Assembly: GCA_029572955.1 (NCBI GenBank)
Contig: JAKPQE010000110.1
Span: forward strand, 46,078 to 110,077
DNA: 64,000 nt
Direction of reading: 5' to 3'
Source: Pseudomonadota bacterium
Lineage (GTDB): Bacteria > Pseudomonadota > Alphaproteobacteria > Rhizobiales > JAKPQE01
The stretch's first letter is position 1; each line of letters begins with the position of its first letter. Under the pieces are notes generated by a model. It searched no databases. It was given only the letters and a program-made list of their open reading frames with translations, and was not told the origin of the DNA. The position numbers and the translations under genes were made by a program. Positions 25,701-35,273 of this stretch are shown here, one piece after another.

Positions 25701-28007
25701 GTCGGCCTCGAGACGCCGGCCGTCGCCCGGCCGGAAGAAACGCTGCTGATACCCGTCAAGCTCGACGGCCTCGCCCCCGGCGAGAAGGCCAATGTCGTGG
25801 TCGCCGCCGTCGATGTCGGCATCCTCAACCTGACCGGCTATCAGGCGCCGGCGCCCGACGAGTGGTTCTTCGCCCAGCGCGCGCTCTCGGCCGAGCTGCG
25901 CGACCTCTATGGCGGCCTCATCGACGGCATGCAGGCGCCGCGCGGCGCGATCCGCTCGGGCGGCGACATGATGCCGGAAGGCCAGCTCCAGGGCAGCCCG
26001 CCGGCCCAGGCGCCGCTCGCCCTTTATGCCGGGATCGTCAGTGTCGACGAGACCGGCAGCGCCACGGTCTCCTTCGAGCTTCCGGCCTTTGCCGGCACCG
26101 CCCGGGTGATGGCGCAGGCCTGGAGCGCGACCAAGGTCGGCCATGCCAGCGCCGACGTCGTCATCCGCGATCCCGTTGTCGTCATGTCGAGCGTGCCGCG
26201 GTTCCTCGCGGCGGGCGATGCCTCGCGCATCCGCCTCGACATCGACAATGCCGACGGCCCGGCCGGCGACTATCGCCTCGCCCTTGCCGCCGACGGGCCG
26301 CTCGCCCTCGGCGACATCGCGGCCGAGACGACGCTGACGCTGAAGGCCGGCGAGAAGACCGCCGTCACCGTGCCGGTCGCGGCGACCGGCGTCGGCATCG
26401 CCACCTTCGCGGCAACGCTGGAAGGCCCGGACGGCCTGCTCGTCGAGCGCAGCTACACGGTCGGCATCCGGCCGGCGACGGCGATCGTCAGCCATCGCAT
26501 GGTGCAGGCGATCGCGCCGGGCGGCAGCCTTGCCGTCAGCGCCGATCTCCTCGCCGACGTCGTGCCGGGCACCGGTTCGGTCTCGGTCGCGGTCGGCCCC
26601 GGCGCCCTGCTCGACCTGCCGGCGCTGCTCGCCGAGCTCGACCGCTACCCCTATGGCTGCGCCGAGCAGATCACCAGCCGCGCCCTGCCGCTGCTCTACG
26701 TCGCCGACCTCGCGGCGGCGGCCGGCCTCACCGAGAAGGACCCGAAGGAGGCGGTCGACGGCGCCATCGCCCGGGTGCTCGCCAAGCAGGGCTCCAACGG
26801 CTCGTTCGGCCTCTGGGGTCCGGGCGGCGAGGACCTCTGGCTCGACGCCTATGTCACCGACTTCCTGACCCGGGCGCGGGAGCGCGGCTTCACGGTCTCC
26901 GACATCGCCTTCTCGATGGCGCTCGACAATCTGCGCAACACCGTCGCCTATTCCGGCGAGTTCTCGGAAGGCGGCGGCCAGGACCTCGCCTATGCCCTCT
27001 ACGTGCTCGCCCGCAACGGCCGCGCGCCGGTCGGCGATCTGCGCTACTTCGCGGACACGCGGATCGACGATTTCGGCTCGCCGCTGTCGCGGGCCCAGCT
27101 CGGCGCGGCGCTCGCCATGATCGGCGATCGCAGCCGGGCGGAGGCGGCCTTCACCTCGGCGCTCCTGCTCTACAACGAGGGCGAGGACGAGGGCTATCGC
27201 GCCGACTATGGCTCGCAGCTGCGCGACGGCGCCGCGACGCTGACGCTCGCCGCCGAGACCGGCGCGGTCCCGTCCGCGGTGCCGGCGCTCGCCAAGGCGC
27301 TCGACACGCTCGGCGCCGAACGCCGCGGCGCCAGCACCCAGGAACAGGCCTGGCTGGTGCTCGCCGCCAACGCGCTGATGACCGGCGAGGCCAAGGCGAG
27401 CCTCACCGTCGGCGGCGCGCCGCACGAGGGCGCCTTCGTCGGCCGCTTCAACGCCGCAGCGCTGGAAGCCGGCGAGATCGCCATCGGCAATGCCGGCAAG
27501 GAGGAGGTGCCCGCGGTGATCACCGTCGCCGGCGCGCCGACCACCCCGGACGACGCCGCCAGCGAGGGCTTCAGCATCGAGCGCAAGGCCTACACGCTCG
27601 ACGGCGAGGAGGTCGACCTTGCCAAGGTCGCCCAGAATACCCGCCTCGTCGTCGTCCTGACGATCGAGCAGGACGACCCGCAGCCGGGACGGCTTCTCGT
27701 CGTCGACCGCCTGCCGGCCGGCCTCGAGATCGACAATCCGCGCCTCGTCACCTCGGCCGACGTCGGCCAGCTCTCGTGGCTGCCCGAAAGCATAGAGACG
27801 GACCACGCCGAGTTCCGCGACGACCGCTTCGTCGTCGCCTTCGACGAGACGCGCCAGAGCCACGCCTCGCTGACGGCGGCCTACATGGTCCGTGCCGTGA
27901 CGCCGGGCACCTATGTGCACCCGGCGGCGACGGTGGAAGACATGTACCGGCCCGATCGCTTCGGCCGGACCGCGTCCGAGACCGTCGAGGTCGAGGCGGC
28001 GCAGTAA
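22794..28007 (+). CDS. Bacterial alpha-2-macroglobulin (YfhM-type)
   Basis: 1737 residues. An N-terminal hydrophobic signal (MRVFRILFALILVLATPIAASA, no lipobox cysteine) exports it; a TPR-like helical region follows, then macroglobulin-like beta domains and an alpha/alpha thioester domain. The thioester motif is intact as YGCAEQ, with Cys1289 positioned for a thiol ester to the Gln. These proteins trap proteases that reach the periplasm. A GGGAGG ribosome-binding site precedes the ATG, and pbpC follows 13 bp downstream, the usual pairing: PbpC repairs breached peptidoglycan while this protein inhibits the attacking protease. The missing lipobox suggests a soluble periplasmic rather than lipidated form. 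Confidence 0.92.
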   Translation: MRVFRILFALILVLATPIAASALQKAFYREEIAIDATRYEKALKASEYAAERPAKAWRQAGDRARARGDMRTAAANYETVVKLAADDWATFLELSRAYLAIETDDWRERWDLPQKATSAAYIAYLRAPDAASEAEALAGLGAALARREVWRPAIDAYKASLDANANDAVAETYKALRDQHGFQISDYSVDSDALTPRACVQFSENLSGTTKDYSPFIAVEGMDAPVVTTDKAAICVDGLKHGERYRITVRKGVPSDVGEVLEEPVEITVYVRDRAASVRFSGRNYVLPRTGQSGLPLITVNAPVVKIEVYRIGDRSLVNAVLGGDFQRQIDGGAMERLITDKAVKVWSGAMPVEGELNADVTTAFPLDEAVGDMQPGVYVMFADPAGKETDYWDSRPTQWFVVSDLGLAAIAGNDGVHGFVRSLASADPVAGATVRLISKSNEVLGERRADDNGHVRFEAGLARGEGPMAPAVLVAEAENGDYAFLDLSAPAFDLTDRGVTGRVAPGALDAYLVTERGVYRSGETVHATALLRDGQGNAVANLPLTLVVSRPDGVETSRTVVADDGIGGRSLDVALIDDAQHGTWRIEAFADPKGKPVGAATFLVEDYVPDRLEITLASAAETIAADAPVEVAVDGRYLYGAPATGLALSGEVVVHATDSDALPGHLGYAFGLTDTEVAPVRRAIADLPVMDDAGKATASIALPPLPATTRPLVADITLRLAEPGGRAVAKTINLAVAAATPMIGIRPDFDGDSIGEGETAGFDVILVGTDGARAAASGLKWQLSRIERRYQWYSRWGGWEYETVEYTTRVADGALEVGLDNPGKVSAKVDWGTYRLEVTSADPTGPAAAYTFDVGWQPTASADSPDVLEVALDKEGYAAGETARLNISPRFAGKALVAVVGENVDLMRFIDVPAEGATVDIPVDAVWAPGAYVAVSLYRPLDVAAKRMPGRAVGIAWLDVDTSDRTLAVGLETPAVARPEETLLIPVKLDGLAPGEKANVVVAAVDVGILNLTGYQAPAPDEWFFAQRALSAELRDLYGGLIDGMQAPRGAIRSGGDMMPEGQLQGSPPAQAPLALYAGIVSVDETGSATVSFELPAFAGTARVMAQAWSATKVGHASADVVIRDPVVVMSSVPRFLAAGDASRIRLDIDNADGPAGDYRLALAADGPLALGDIAAETTLTLKAGEKTAVTVPVAATGVGIATFAATLEGPDGLLVERSYTVGIRPATAIVSHRMVQAIAPGGSLAVSADLLADVVPGTGSVSVAVGPGALLDLPALLAELDRYPYGCAEQITSRALPLLYVADLAAAAGLTEKDPKEAVDGAIARVLAKQGSNGSFGLWGPGGEDLWLDAYVTDFLTRARERGFTVSDIAFSMALDNLRNTVAYSGEFSEGGGQDLAYALYVLARNGRAPVGDLRYFADTRIDDFGSPLSRAQLGAALAMIGDRSRAEAAFTSALLLYNEGEDEGYRADYGSQLRDGAATLTLAAETGAVPSAVPALAKALDTLGAERRGASTQEQAWLVLAANALMTGEAKASLTVGGAPHEGAFVGRFNAAALEAGEIAIGNAGKEEVPAVITVAGAPTTPDDAASEGFSIERKAYTLDGEEVDLAKVAQNTRLVVVLTIEQDDPQPGRLLVVDRLPAGLEIDNPRLVTSADVGQLSWLPESIETDHAEFRDDRFVVAFDETRQSHASLTAAYMVRAVTPGTYVHPAATVEDMYRPDRFGRTASETVEVEAAQ

Positions 28008-28020
28008 GGGAGTGGCGCCG

Positions 28021-30156
28021 ATGGGCGCGACCAGCACCGGGACCCCCGGCGCACGGCGCCGGGGCAGGTGGCGGAAGGCGGCGCTCCTCGGCCTTGCCGG
28101 GGTGGCGCTCGCCGCGACGCTCGGCGCCGCCGGCCTCGGCATCCTGGTCGAGCGGCTCGGGCCACCGGACTTTTCGCCGCTCGCCGACGTCTCGACCCTC
28201 GTCGTCGACCGCAACGGGGCGCTGCTCCGGCCGTTCACGACGAGCGCCGGGCGCTGGCGCCTGCCGGTCGACATCGCCGAGGTCGACGCGCGCTTCCTCG
28301 ACATGCTGATCGCCTACGAGGACCGGCGTTTTCGCGACCATCACGGCGTCGATCCGCTGGCGGTGCTGCGCGCCGCCGGCCAGCTCGCGACGAGCGGCCA
28401 CATCGTCTCGGGCGCCTCGACCATCACCATGCAGCTCGCCCGGCTCCTCGAACCGCATGGCGAGCGCTCGTTCGCCGGCAAGTTCGTCGAGGCGGTCCGC
28501 GCCATCCAGATCGAGCGGCGGATGACGAAGGACGAGATCCTCGCCGCCTATCTGACGCTCGCGCCCTATGGCGGCAACCTCGAAGGCGTGCGCGCCGCCG
28601 CACTCGCCTATTTCGGCAAGGAGCCGCGGCGTCTCTCGGTCGCCGAGGCCGCTCTCCTCGTCGCCCTGCCGCAATCGCCGGAGCGGCGCCGGCCGGATCG
28701 TGCCCCGGCCGCCGCCGAGGCAGCCCGCAACCGCGTCCTCGACCGTATGGTCGGGGCCGGCGTCCTCGAAGCGCCGGCCGCGATGGCGGCGCGCGAACGG
28801 TCGGTGCCGACCGGCCGGCGTCCGGTGGCGATGATCGCCGCCCATCTCGCCGAGGAAGTCGTCGCCGCCGCGCCGGAGCAGAAGATCCACCGGCTGACGA
28901 TCGAGCGCTCGCTGCAGGAAAGCCTCGAGCAGCTGGCGGCCGACCGCGCCGCGCTCCTCGGCAAGCGCCTGTCGGTGGCGATCCTCGTCGTCGACAACGC
29001 CACCGGCGCGGTGCGCGCCCATGTCGGCTCGGCCGGCTATCTCGACGCGGCCCGGGCCGGCGCGATCGACATGACGCGCGCCGTCCGCTCGCCGGGCTCG
29101 ACGCTGAAACCCTTCATCTACGGCCTCGCCTTCGAGGAAGGCGTCGTCCATCCCGAAACGCTGATCGAGGACCGGCCGACCCGCTTCGACGCCTACCGGC
29201 CGGAGAATTTCGAGGACACCTATCAGGGCACCGTCACGGTCCGTCAGGCGCTGCAGCTTTCGCTCAACGTGCCGGCCGTCTCGCTGCTCGAGGCGATCGG
29301 ACCGGACCGCCTGTTCGCCCGCCTGCGCGAGGCCGGGGTCGAGCCGAAGCTGCCGCCATCGACGAGGCCCAACCTCGCCGTCGGACTCGGCGGGGTCGGG
29401 CTGCGGCTCACCGATCTCGCCGGGCTCTACGCCGCGATCGCCAGGGGCGGCTCGGTCGTCCCCCTCGTGGTCGAGGCGGAGAACGAGATGGCCAACGTGC
29501 CGCGCGACCGGCCGCTGCTCGCCAGGGTCGCCGACTGGTACGTCGCCGACATCCTCGCCGGCGCACCGCCGCCGAACAATGCGGTCGGCGGCCTCATCGC
29601 CTACAAGACCGGCACCTCCTACGGCTATCGCGACGCCTGGTCGATCGGCTTCGACGGCAAGCACACGGTCGCGGTGTGGATCGGCCGGCCGGACGGCGCC
29701 GCCGTGCCGGGCCTCGTCGGCCGCATCGCCGCCGCCCCGGTGCTGTTCGATGCCTTTTCGCGGCTCGGCGGGCCGGCGCCGCTGCAGCGCCGTGCGCCCT
29801 TCGGCGCGCTCGTCGCGTCGACGGCCGAGCTGCCGCCGCCGCTGCGCCACTATCGCGGTCTCGACGTCGTCGCCTCGAGCCCGGACGGGGCCGAGGCGCC
29901 GCTCGTCCTCACCTTCCCGCCGGACGGCGCGGCGGTCGATCTCGGCGCGGCCGGCGGCGCGAGCGTGCCGAGCCCGCTCGCCCTCAAGGCCGCGGGCGGC
30001 CGCCTGCCGCTCGTCTTCATGGTCAATGGCCGGCCGGTCACCTCGTCGCCGCATCGCCGCGAGGCCAACTGGGCGCCGGACGGGCCGGGCTTTGCCCACC
30101 TCTCGGTGATCGACGCCGACGGCGCCGTCGCCGCCGCCACGGTGCGGGTCGAGTAG
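28021..30156 (+). CDS. pbpC: Penicillin-binding protein 1C
   Basis: 711 residues. An N-terminal membrane anchor (about 18-45) is followed by a GT51 glycosyltransferase domain with EDRRFRDHHG (catalytic Glu100) and GASTITMQLARLL, then a transpeptidase domain with the SxxK motif STLK (Ser360), SLN and the KTG motif (Lys529), and a C-terminal PBP1C-type beta domain. It polymerises and possibly cross-links peptidoglycan. It is cotranscribed with the alpha-2-macroglobulin gene; a GGGAG site lies between them. Confidence 0.92.
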   Translation: MGATSTGTPGARRRGRWRKAALLGLAGVALAATLGAAGLGILVERLGPPDFSPLADVSTLVVDRNGALLRPFTTSAGRWRLPVDIAEVDARFLDMLIAYEDRRFRDHHGVDPLAVLRAAGQLATSGHIVSGASTITMQLARLLEPHGERSFAGKFVEAVRAIQIERRMTKDEILAAYLTLAPYGGNLEGVRAAALAYFGKEPRRLSVAEAALLVALPQSPERRRPDRAPAAAEAARNRVLDRMVGAGVLEAPAAMAARERSVPTGRRPVAMIAAHLAEEVVAAAPEQKIHRLTIERSLQESLEQLAADRAALLGKRLSVAILVVDNATGAVRAHVGSAGYLDAARAGAIDMTRAVRSPGSTLKPFIYGLAFEEGVVHPETLIEDRPTRFDAYRPENFEDTYQGTVTVRQALQLSLNVPAVSLLEAIGPDRLFARLREAGVEPKLPPSTRPNLAVGLGGVGLRLTDLAGLYAAIARGGSVVPLVVEAENEMANVPRDRPLLARVADWYVADILAGAPPPNNAVGGLIAYKTGTSYGYRDAWSIGFDGKHTVAVWIGRPDGAAVPGLVGRIAAAPVLFDAFSRLGGPAPLQRRAPFGALVASTAELPPPLRHYRGLDVVASSPDGAEAPLVLTFPPDGAAVDLGAAGGASVPSPLALKAAGGRLPLVFMVNGRPVTSSPHRREANWAPDGPGFAHLSVIDADGAVAAATVRVE

Positions 30157-30192
30157 CCGATCCGAAAACCGCGAAATTCTCGGCCGGTCGCG

Positions 30193-30214
30193 GCGCGACG
30201 CGCGCCCGTCGCGC
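30193..30214. terminator. Hairpin between convergent genes
   Basis: An 8-bp perfect stem (GCGCGACG / CGTCGCGC) with a 6-nt loop between pbpC and the convergent small gene. No T-run; a weak call. Confidence 0.35.
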
Positions 30215-30220
30215 GTGCCC

Positions 30221-30397
30221 TCAGTCGCGGCCCGGCTGCCAGCCGGCGCAGATGCTCGCCGCGAGCTCGCGGAAGTTCTCCCTGTCGAGGCAGAACCGCT
30301 TGCCGGTGCGACGATGCTGGAAGAGAGCGAGATCGCACTCCTCGGCATAGAAGAAGAGAGGCTCCACAGCCAACTGGTCTCGCGTATCCGCCGCCAT
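30221..30397 (-). CDS. Small hypothetical protein (58 residues)
   Basis: 58 residues with neither signal nor membrane segment. It contains two Cys and an aromatic-rich central stretch (PLFFYAEECDLALFQHRRTGKRFCL). A GGGAG ribosome-binding site stands 9 bp before the ATG. Codon use is like that of the surrounding genes, which supports it being real. The function is not recognised. Confidence 0.5.
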   Translation of the reverse strand: MAADTRDQLAVEPLFFYAEECDLALFQHRRTGKRFCLDRENFRELAASICAGWQPGRD

Positions 30398-30731
30398 CTG
30401 CAAACACTCCCACGTCCGCCGGGCACCATGCCTGCGCCGGTGCCGCCGATAGGTTTCACACGCCCGTCCGCAGGATCGAAACGATAGCACGAGAGGTGCG
30501 GATTCCCAGCAGATAATCTGGAATTACTTTGACACGCAAATCCAGCAACGCATTTACCCGGCTCAATTCATCGGCCGACTTGCGATTTCGACCTCCTGGT
30601 CTGATACGTTTCTCGAACGGGATCAGTATCTTGCTGCGGCGCGTCGAGGCGACGGCGCAGTGCGAACGCCGTTTCTCCGGGGAAGGGCATCGGGCGGGTC
30701 GGCATCCGGGCGAGCCGGCGATCGTCTCGGC
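30398..30731. other. 334-bp intergenic region
   Basis: Between two minus-strand genes. The middle (about 30500-30560) is clearly more A+T-rich than its surroundings, suggesting the promoter of the small gene. I see TTGCGT and TATCTG about 18 bp apart on the minus strand, but neither is convincing. No RNA gene or repeat seen. Confidence 0.4.
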
Positions 30732-31895
30732 TCAGCCCCGGTCGAAGGGCGTCGGCAGGGCGTCGCCGAGACCGGCGGCGACGAGCCGGTCGCGCACTTC
30801 CAGCAGCTTTTCCATCAGCGCCGGTTCGGCCCGGTTATAGGCGTCCTCGTCCTCGGAGCGGCCGACGACGATGCCGAGCATCTCGGTGATGGCGTTGCCG
30901 ATCGAGTTCTGGCTGATCGTCACGATGACCCGGCCGCCCTCGTCGCGATAGATGATCTGCTTGTAGGCCGGGCGCCAGCGGATCTCGTTGGCGAATTGCG
31001 GGTCGGCCTTGATGCGGTCGCGGATCTGCTTGGCGACGCCGTGAAAGTGGTTGTTGAAGAGCAGGACGTTCTCGACCTGGTCGGGGAAGTAGAGGTCGTC
31101 CGGCATCGGCCGCCCCGGCGAGGCGACGAGGCCGAAGAAGGCGCGGTAGAAGTCGAGGAAACCCTTGAGGAGGTCGTCGTATTCGCGCCAGAAGCGGGCC
31201 CTGGAAAGCCCGGCCATGCCACCGGCGACGATCCAGCTCGGCAGGCCCTGCGGATAGCCGGTGACGGCGAGCTGGCCGGAACCGGAGGCCATCGGGCTCA
31301 TCACCTCGAGATCCAGCACCTCGAGGAACTCGTGGTAGACGTCCGACAAGTGGTAGAGGAAGAGGCTGTGGTGACCGCCGTCGGTGAGGTTCGGATTGTT
31401 CGGATCGGCCGCATCGGCCGCTGCCAGCTGCTCCATCGGGAAGGCGATGAAGTGGTTGTGGATCATGCGGATCGAGGGCACGCCCGGCTTGCACAGCGGC
31501 CAGGTCGCATCGAGGCTCGCCTCGCCGCACATGAGGAGCGTCTTTTCCGGATCGGGATAACGCTCGGCCATGTAGTCGAGGATGGTGTGGCTGATGCGGC
31601 TGAAGACCTTCATCTCGCGCTCGGTCAGCTGGTCGCGGCGCACCGGGCGACCGAGCGGATCGAGAATGCGCTGCGAGGTGTCGAGAATGACCGAGGTGTC
31701 GAACTCGAGGCTGTGGCCGATCGCCTTGCGATAGAGCAGGAAGTCCTCGGGGGTGCGCAGCAGGCCGTTGTCCTGGGAGAGGTTCCTGAGATTGGCGGCG
31801 CTGTTGAAGAACTCGACCGGCGTCATGCCCTTCGGCACGACGAGCGGGATCTTGCGATGCGGCGTCGCCACCTGGCGCGGATATCCGGTCTGCAC
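30732..31895 (-). CDS. Conserved-looking protein of unknown function, histidine-rich motifs
   Basis: 387 residues from a GTG start at 31895 that has a GGGGGAAGAG site just ahead. No signal peptide, membrane helix or repeat. Several histidine clusters stand out: RMIHNHFIAFP, GGHHSLFLYHLSDVYHEF and LLFNNHFHGVA, together with a Cys pair (LLMCGEASLDATWPLCKPG). The His pattern suggests a metal site or a HIT/GalT-like nucleotidyl-transfer fold, but I cannot match it to a named family and give no function. Codon use is typical of the genome. It is followed by the small gene and pbpC terminus, preceded by the pnp end with a terminator. Confidence 0.6.
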   Translation of the reverse strand: MQTGYPRQVATPHRKIPLVVPKGMTPVEFFNSAANLRNLSQDNGLLRTPEDFLLYRKAIGHSLEFDTSVILDTSQRILDPLGRPVRRDQLTEREMKVFSRISHTILDYMAERYPDPEKTLLMCGEASLDATWPLCKPGVPSIRMIHNHFIAFPMEQLAAADAADPNNPNLTDGGHHSLFLYHLSDVYHEFLEVLDLEVMSPMASGSGQLAVTGYPQGLPSWIVAGGMAGLSRARFWREYDDLLKGFLDFYRAFFGLVASPGRPMPDDLYFPDQVENVLLFNNHFHGVAKQIRDRIKADPQFANEIRWRPAYKQIIYRDEGGRVIVTISQNSIGNAITEMLGIVVGRSEDEDAYNRAEPALMEKLLEVRDRLVAAGLGDALPTPFDRG

Positions 31896-32088
31896 GTCTC
31901 TTCCCCCGACTCTCGGCGAGCTGTCGCGGCCGCGGCGCGCGGCCCGTCGCTCCACTCTCGTCTCGTTGTCTGTCGCCCCGTCGTGCCGTCCCGGCATCCG
32001 CGGTCCGGCAGCGCATATTAGCAAGACATAATACGAAGGTCGAAGGCAAGAGCCGGCACGACGGCCGATTGCCGCTGCCGCCTCGGGC

Positions 32089-32122
32089 AAAAGAAAGCGC
32101 CCGGCTCCAGGGAGCCGGGCGC
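32089..32122 (-). terminator. Intrinsic terminator after pnp
   Basis: A perfect 11-bp stem (GCGCCCGGCTC and complement) with a 4-nt loop, followed on the minus strand by TTTCTTTTG. It closes the rimP-to-pnp operon. Confidence 0.85.
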
Positions 32123-32164
32123 GTCGGTGTTCGGGACCGTTTTACGGTCGATCGGTTCGCCGGA

Positions 32165-34303
32165 TTATTCGGCGTCGCGGGCCGGAGCCTCGATCTCCTG
32201 GCCGGTCTCCTGGTCGACGACCTTCATCGACAGGCGGACCTTGCCGCGATCGTCGAAGCCGAGCAGCTTCACCCACACCTTCTGGCCGTCGGTGAGGACG
32301 TCGCTGACCTTGGCCACCTTGCGCGGCGCGATCTGCGAGATGTGGACGAGGCCGTCGCGGGCGCCGAAGAAGTTCACGAAGGCGCCGAAGTCGACGAGCT
32401 TGACGACCGTGCCCTCGTAGATCTGGCCGACTTCCGGCTCGGCGACGATCGAATGGATCCACTTCTGGGCGGCGGCAATGGACTTGCCGTCGGCGGAAGC
32501 GATCTTGATGGTGCCGTCGTCCTCGACATTGACCTTGGCGCCGGTCTTCTCGACGATCTCGCGGATGACCTTGCCGCCCGAGCCGATGACGTCGCGGATC
32601 TTGTCGACCGGGATCTTCATCACCTCGATGCGCGGGGCGAACTCGCCGAGCTCCGGACGGGCTTCCGTCAGGGCCTTCGACATCTCGCCGAGGATGTGCA
32701 TGCGGCCGTCCTTGGCCTGGCCGAGGGCGACCTTCATGATCTCCTCGGTGATGCCCTGGATCTTGATGTCCATCTGCAGCGAGGTGACGCCCTCGGAGGT
32801 GCCGGCGACCTTGAAGTCCATGTCGCCGAGGTGGTCCTCGTCACCGAGAATGTCGGAAAGGACGGCGAAGCGGTCGCCTTCCTTGATGAGGCCCATGGCG
32901 ATGCCGGCGACCGGCTGCTTGAGCGGCACGCCCGCGTCCATGAGGGCGAGCGAGGAACCGCACACGGTGGCCATCGACGAGGAACCGTTCGATTCGGTGA
33001 TCTCGGAGACGACGCGCAGCGTGTACGGGAACTCGAGCTTGCTCGGAAGCACCGGATGGACGGCGCGCCAGGCGAGCTTGCCGTGACCCACCTCGCGGCG
33101 GCCGGGCGAGCCGATGCGGCCGGTCTCGCCGACCGAGAAGGGCGGGAAGTTGTAGTGCAGCAGGAAGTTTTCGCGGTAGGTCCCCTCGAGGGCGTCGATG
33201 AACTGCTCGTCATCGCCGGTGCCCAGCGTGGTGACGACGAGAGCCTGGGTCTCGCCGCGGGTGAACAGGGCCGAACCGTGGGTGCGCGGCAGGACGCCGA
33301 CCTCGCAGACGATCGGGCGAACCGTCGTCAGGGTGCGGCCGTCGATGCGGGCGCCGTCGTCGAGGATGTTCCAGCGCACGATCTTGGCCTGGACTTCCTT
33401 GAACATGGAGCCGACGGCTTCCTTCGGGTAGCGACCCTCGGAACCGGTCTCCTCGGTGGCGACCAGCGCCTCGACGACCTTGGCCTTGGCGGCGTCGACG
33501 GCGGCGTAGCGCTGCTGCTTGGCGGTGATCTTGTAGGCGGCGCGCAGATCGGCCTCGGCGATCTTGAGCACCGCGGCCTCGACCTCGGAGAGGTCCGGGG
33601 CGGTGTGCTCGCGCGGCTCCTTGGCGGCCTTTTCGGCAAGGCGGATGATCGCGTCGATGACCGGCTGGAAGCCGGCATGACCGGCCATCACGGCGCCGAG
33701 CATGACGTCCTCGGAAAGCTCCTTGGCTTCCGACTCGACCATCAGCACGGCATCGCCGGTGCCGGCGACGACGAGGTCGAGCTTCGACTCGAGCATCTCG
33801 TCGATCTGCGGGTTCACGACGTACTTGCCGTCGATGTAGCCGACGCGGGCGGCGCCGATCGGGCCCATGAAGGGCACGCCGGAAAGCGTGAGGGCGGCCG
33901 AGACGGCGACCATCGCGAGGATGTCCGGGTCGTTCTCCAGGTCATGGGAGAGAACGGTGACGATCACCTGGGTGTCGCACTTGTAGCCTTCGGCAAAGAG
34001 CGGGCGGATCGGACGGTCGATCAGGCGGCAGACCAGCGTCTCGCGCTCGGTCGGGCGGCCTTCGCGCTTGAAGAAGCTGCCGGGAATGCGTCCCGAGGCG
34101 TAGTACTTCTCCTGGTAGTCGACCTTCAGCGGGAAGAAGTCGAAGCCGGGCTTGGGCTCCTTCTCGGAAACGACGGTGGCGAGAACGGTGGTCTCGCCGT
34201 ACTTGGCGAGCACGGCGCCATCGGCCTGACGGGCGATGCGGCCGGTCTCGAGCGTAAGCGGGCGGCCGGCCCAGTCGATGGTCACGGTCTGGATATCGAA
34301 CAT
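32165..34303 (-). CDS. pnp: Polyribonucleotide nucleotidyltransferase (PNPase)
   Basis: 712 residues. Two RNase PH-like domains ([19 protein letters not shown]; later [14 protein letters not shown] and [16 protein letters not shown]) flank a helical linker and are followed by a KH domain ([17 protein letters not shown]) and an S1 domain ([30 protein letters not shown]). It degrades RNA 3' to 5' with phosphate and is a degradosome partner. The chosen ATG at 34303 has an AGAGAG region upstream. It follows rpsO, the classical arrangement. Confidence 0.95.
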   Translation of the reverse strand: MFDIQTVTIDWAGRPLTLETGRIARQADGAVLAKYGETTVLATVVSEKEPKPGFDFFPLKVDYQEKYYASGRIPGSFFKREGRPTERETLVCRLIDRPIRPLFAEGYKCDTQVIVTVLSHDLENDPDILAMVAVSAALTLSGVPFMGPIGAARVGYIDGKYVVNPQIDEMLESKLDLVVAGTGDAVLMVESEAKELSEDVMLGAVMAGHAGFQPVIDAIIRLAEKAAKEPREHTAPDLSEVEAAVLKIAEADLRAAYKITAKQQRYAAVDAAKAKVVEALVATEETGSEGRYPKEAVGSMFKEVQAKIVRWNILDDGARIDGRTLTTVRPIVCEVGVLPRTHGSALFTRGETQALVVTTLGTGDDEQFIDALEGTYRENFLLHYNFPPFSVGETGRIGSPGRREVGHGKLAWRAVHPVLPSKLEFPYTLRVVSEITESNGSSSMATVCGSSLALMDAGVPLKQPVAGIAMGLIKEGDRFAVLSDILGDEDHLGDMDFKVAGTSEGVTSLQMDIKIQGITEEIMKVALGQAKDGRMHILGEMSKALTEARPELGEFAPRIEVMKIPVDKIRDVIGSGGKVIREIVEKTGAKVNVEDDGTIKIASADGKSIAAAQKWIHSIVAEPEVGQIYEGTVVKLVDFGAFVNFFGARDGLVHISQIAPRKVAKVSDVLTDGQKVWVKLLGFDDRGKVRLSMKVVDQETGQEIEAPARDAE

Positions 34304-34737
34304 GGCAGTCTCTCTTTCGGGGCTCTCGAAGCACCGGGCCATGTGCAAGACGGCAAGAGGCTCTGCGGAGGGGGGCTTTCAAGCCCGGTCCGGCAAAGCA
34401 TCAGGCGATCCTGCCATGGCTCCTGCTTCTGGCCCGTTTCAAATGTGGCGCAGCGTCCTTGCCGCGCCGCGGCCTCGAAGGAAGCGCGAGGGCTCGCGCG
34501 GATCGCATCCGCCCGGCCGTCAGCGGTCCGGGCTTCCTTCTCGATTGGCGGGTGCCGCCGGCGACGCGCCGAACCGACTTCAGGCGGCACATCGATGCGT
34601 TCGGCCCCGCCGGGGTGCGCCGCTCCGGCTCGTTCCGGGGTGGCGCCTGTCGGGTTCGCCGGTCCCGGCCGTCGGCTGAATGCGCTGCGGCCGGGAAAGG
34701 TCGAACGGTGAATCGGCGCGGGTGGCGCCGGATCGGG
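34304..34737. other. 434-bp rpsO-pnp intergenic region
   Basis: Contains no convincing gene. In many bacteria this interval carries a pnp promoter and RNase III-processed hairpins through which PNPase autoregulates. G+C-rich inverted segments are present, but I could not single out one with confidence. Confidence 0.4.
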
Positions 34738-35007
34738 TCAGCGGCGGATGCCGAGACGGCCGATCAGGGTCTGGTAACGGCTCTCCTCGACACCCTTCAG
34801 GTAGTCGAGCAGCGAGCGCCGCTGGCTGACGAGCTTCAGCAGGCCGCGCCGGGAATGGTTGTCCTTGGCGTGGGACTTGAAGTGCTCGGTCAGGTTGGTG
34901 ATCCGTTCGGTGAGGATCGCGACCTGGACTTCCGGCGAACCGGTGTCGCCTTCCTTGGTCGCATATTCCTTGATCAGTTCAGCCTTGCGTTCGGCAGTAA
35001 TCGACAT
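34738..35007 (-). CDS. rpsO: 30S ribosomal protein S15
   Basis: 89 residues, full length for S15. Family hallmarks are visible: [51 protein letters not shown]. It binds the central domain of 16S rRNA early in 30S assembly. It lies between truB and pnp, as in most proteobacteria. Confidence 0.97.
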   Translation of the reverse strand: MSITAERKAELIKEYATKEGDTGSPEVQVAILTERITNLTEHFKSHAKDNHSRRGLLKLVSQRRSLLDYLKGVEESRYQTLIGRLGIRR

Positions 35008-35273
35008 CGGTCAACCTTTCTCGGGATCCGATAAACTGGGAGCCGGGCACGGTGCCCGGCCACTCGATACGCCGGCGACGGCGCCATCTGGCGTCCTCGC
35101 CGCTCTCGTGCCTGCCCTCGGCCGAAGCCGGGATGTCGTCCAGCATGGTTTCAGGCAACACGAAAGGATGCCGAGGAGTCTCCCCCTCGCGCGGCCGGAC
35201 TATGCCGCAAACGAAAGGCAAAAGCCAGCGGAAAAGCCGGGGTTCCGGCGGGGCCGGCAAAGGCTCTCCGGGC

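Noticed and set aside
22308..28304. A roughly 2000-codon open frame antisense to the indolepyruvate and macroglobulin genes
   Set aside because: It mirrors the codon positions of well-supported genes on the other strand. Such long antisense frames are common at this G+C content, and the translation has no domain and is rich in Arg/Gly/Ala.
34282..34590. Short open frame in the rpsO-pnp gap
   Set aside because: Overlaps the pnp start, lacks a ribosome-binding site and has a composition unlike real genes here.
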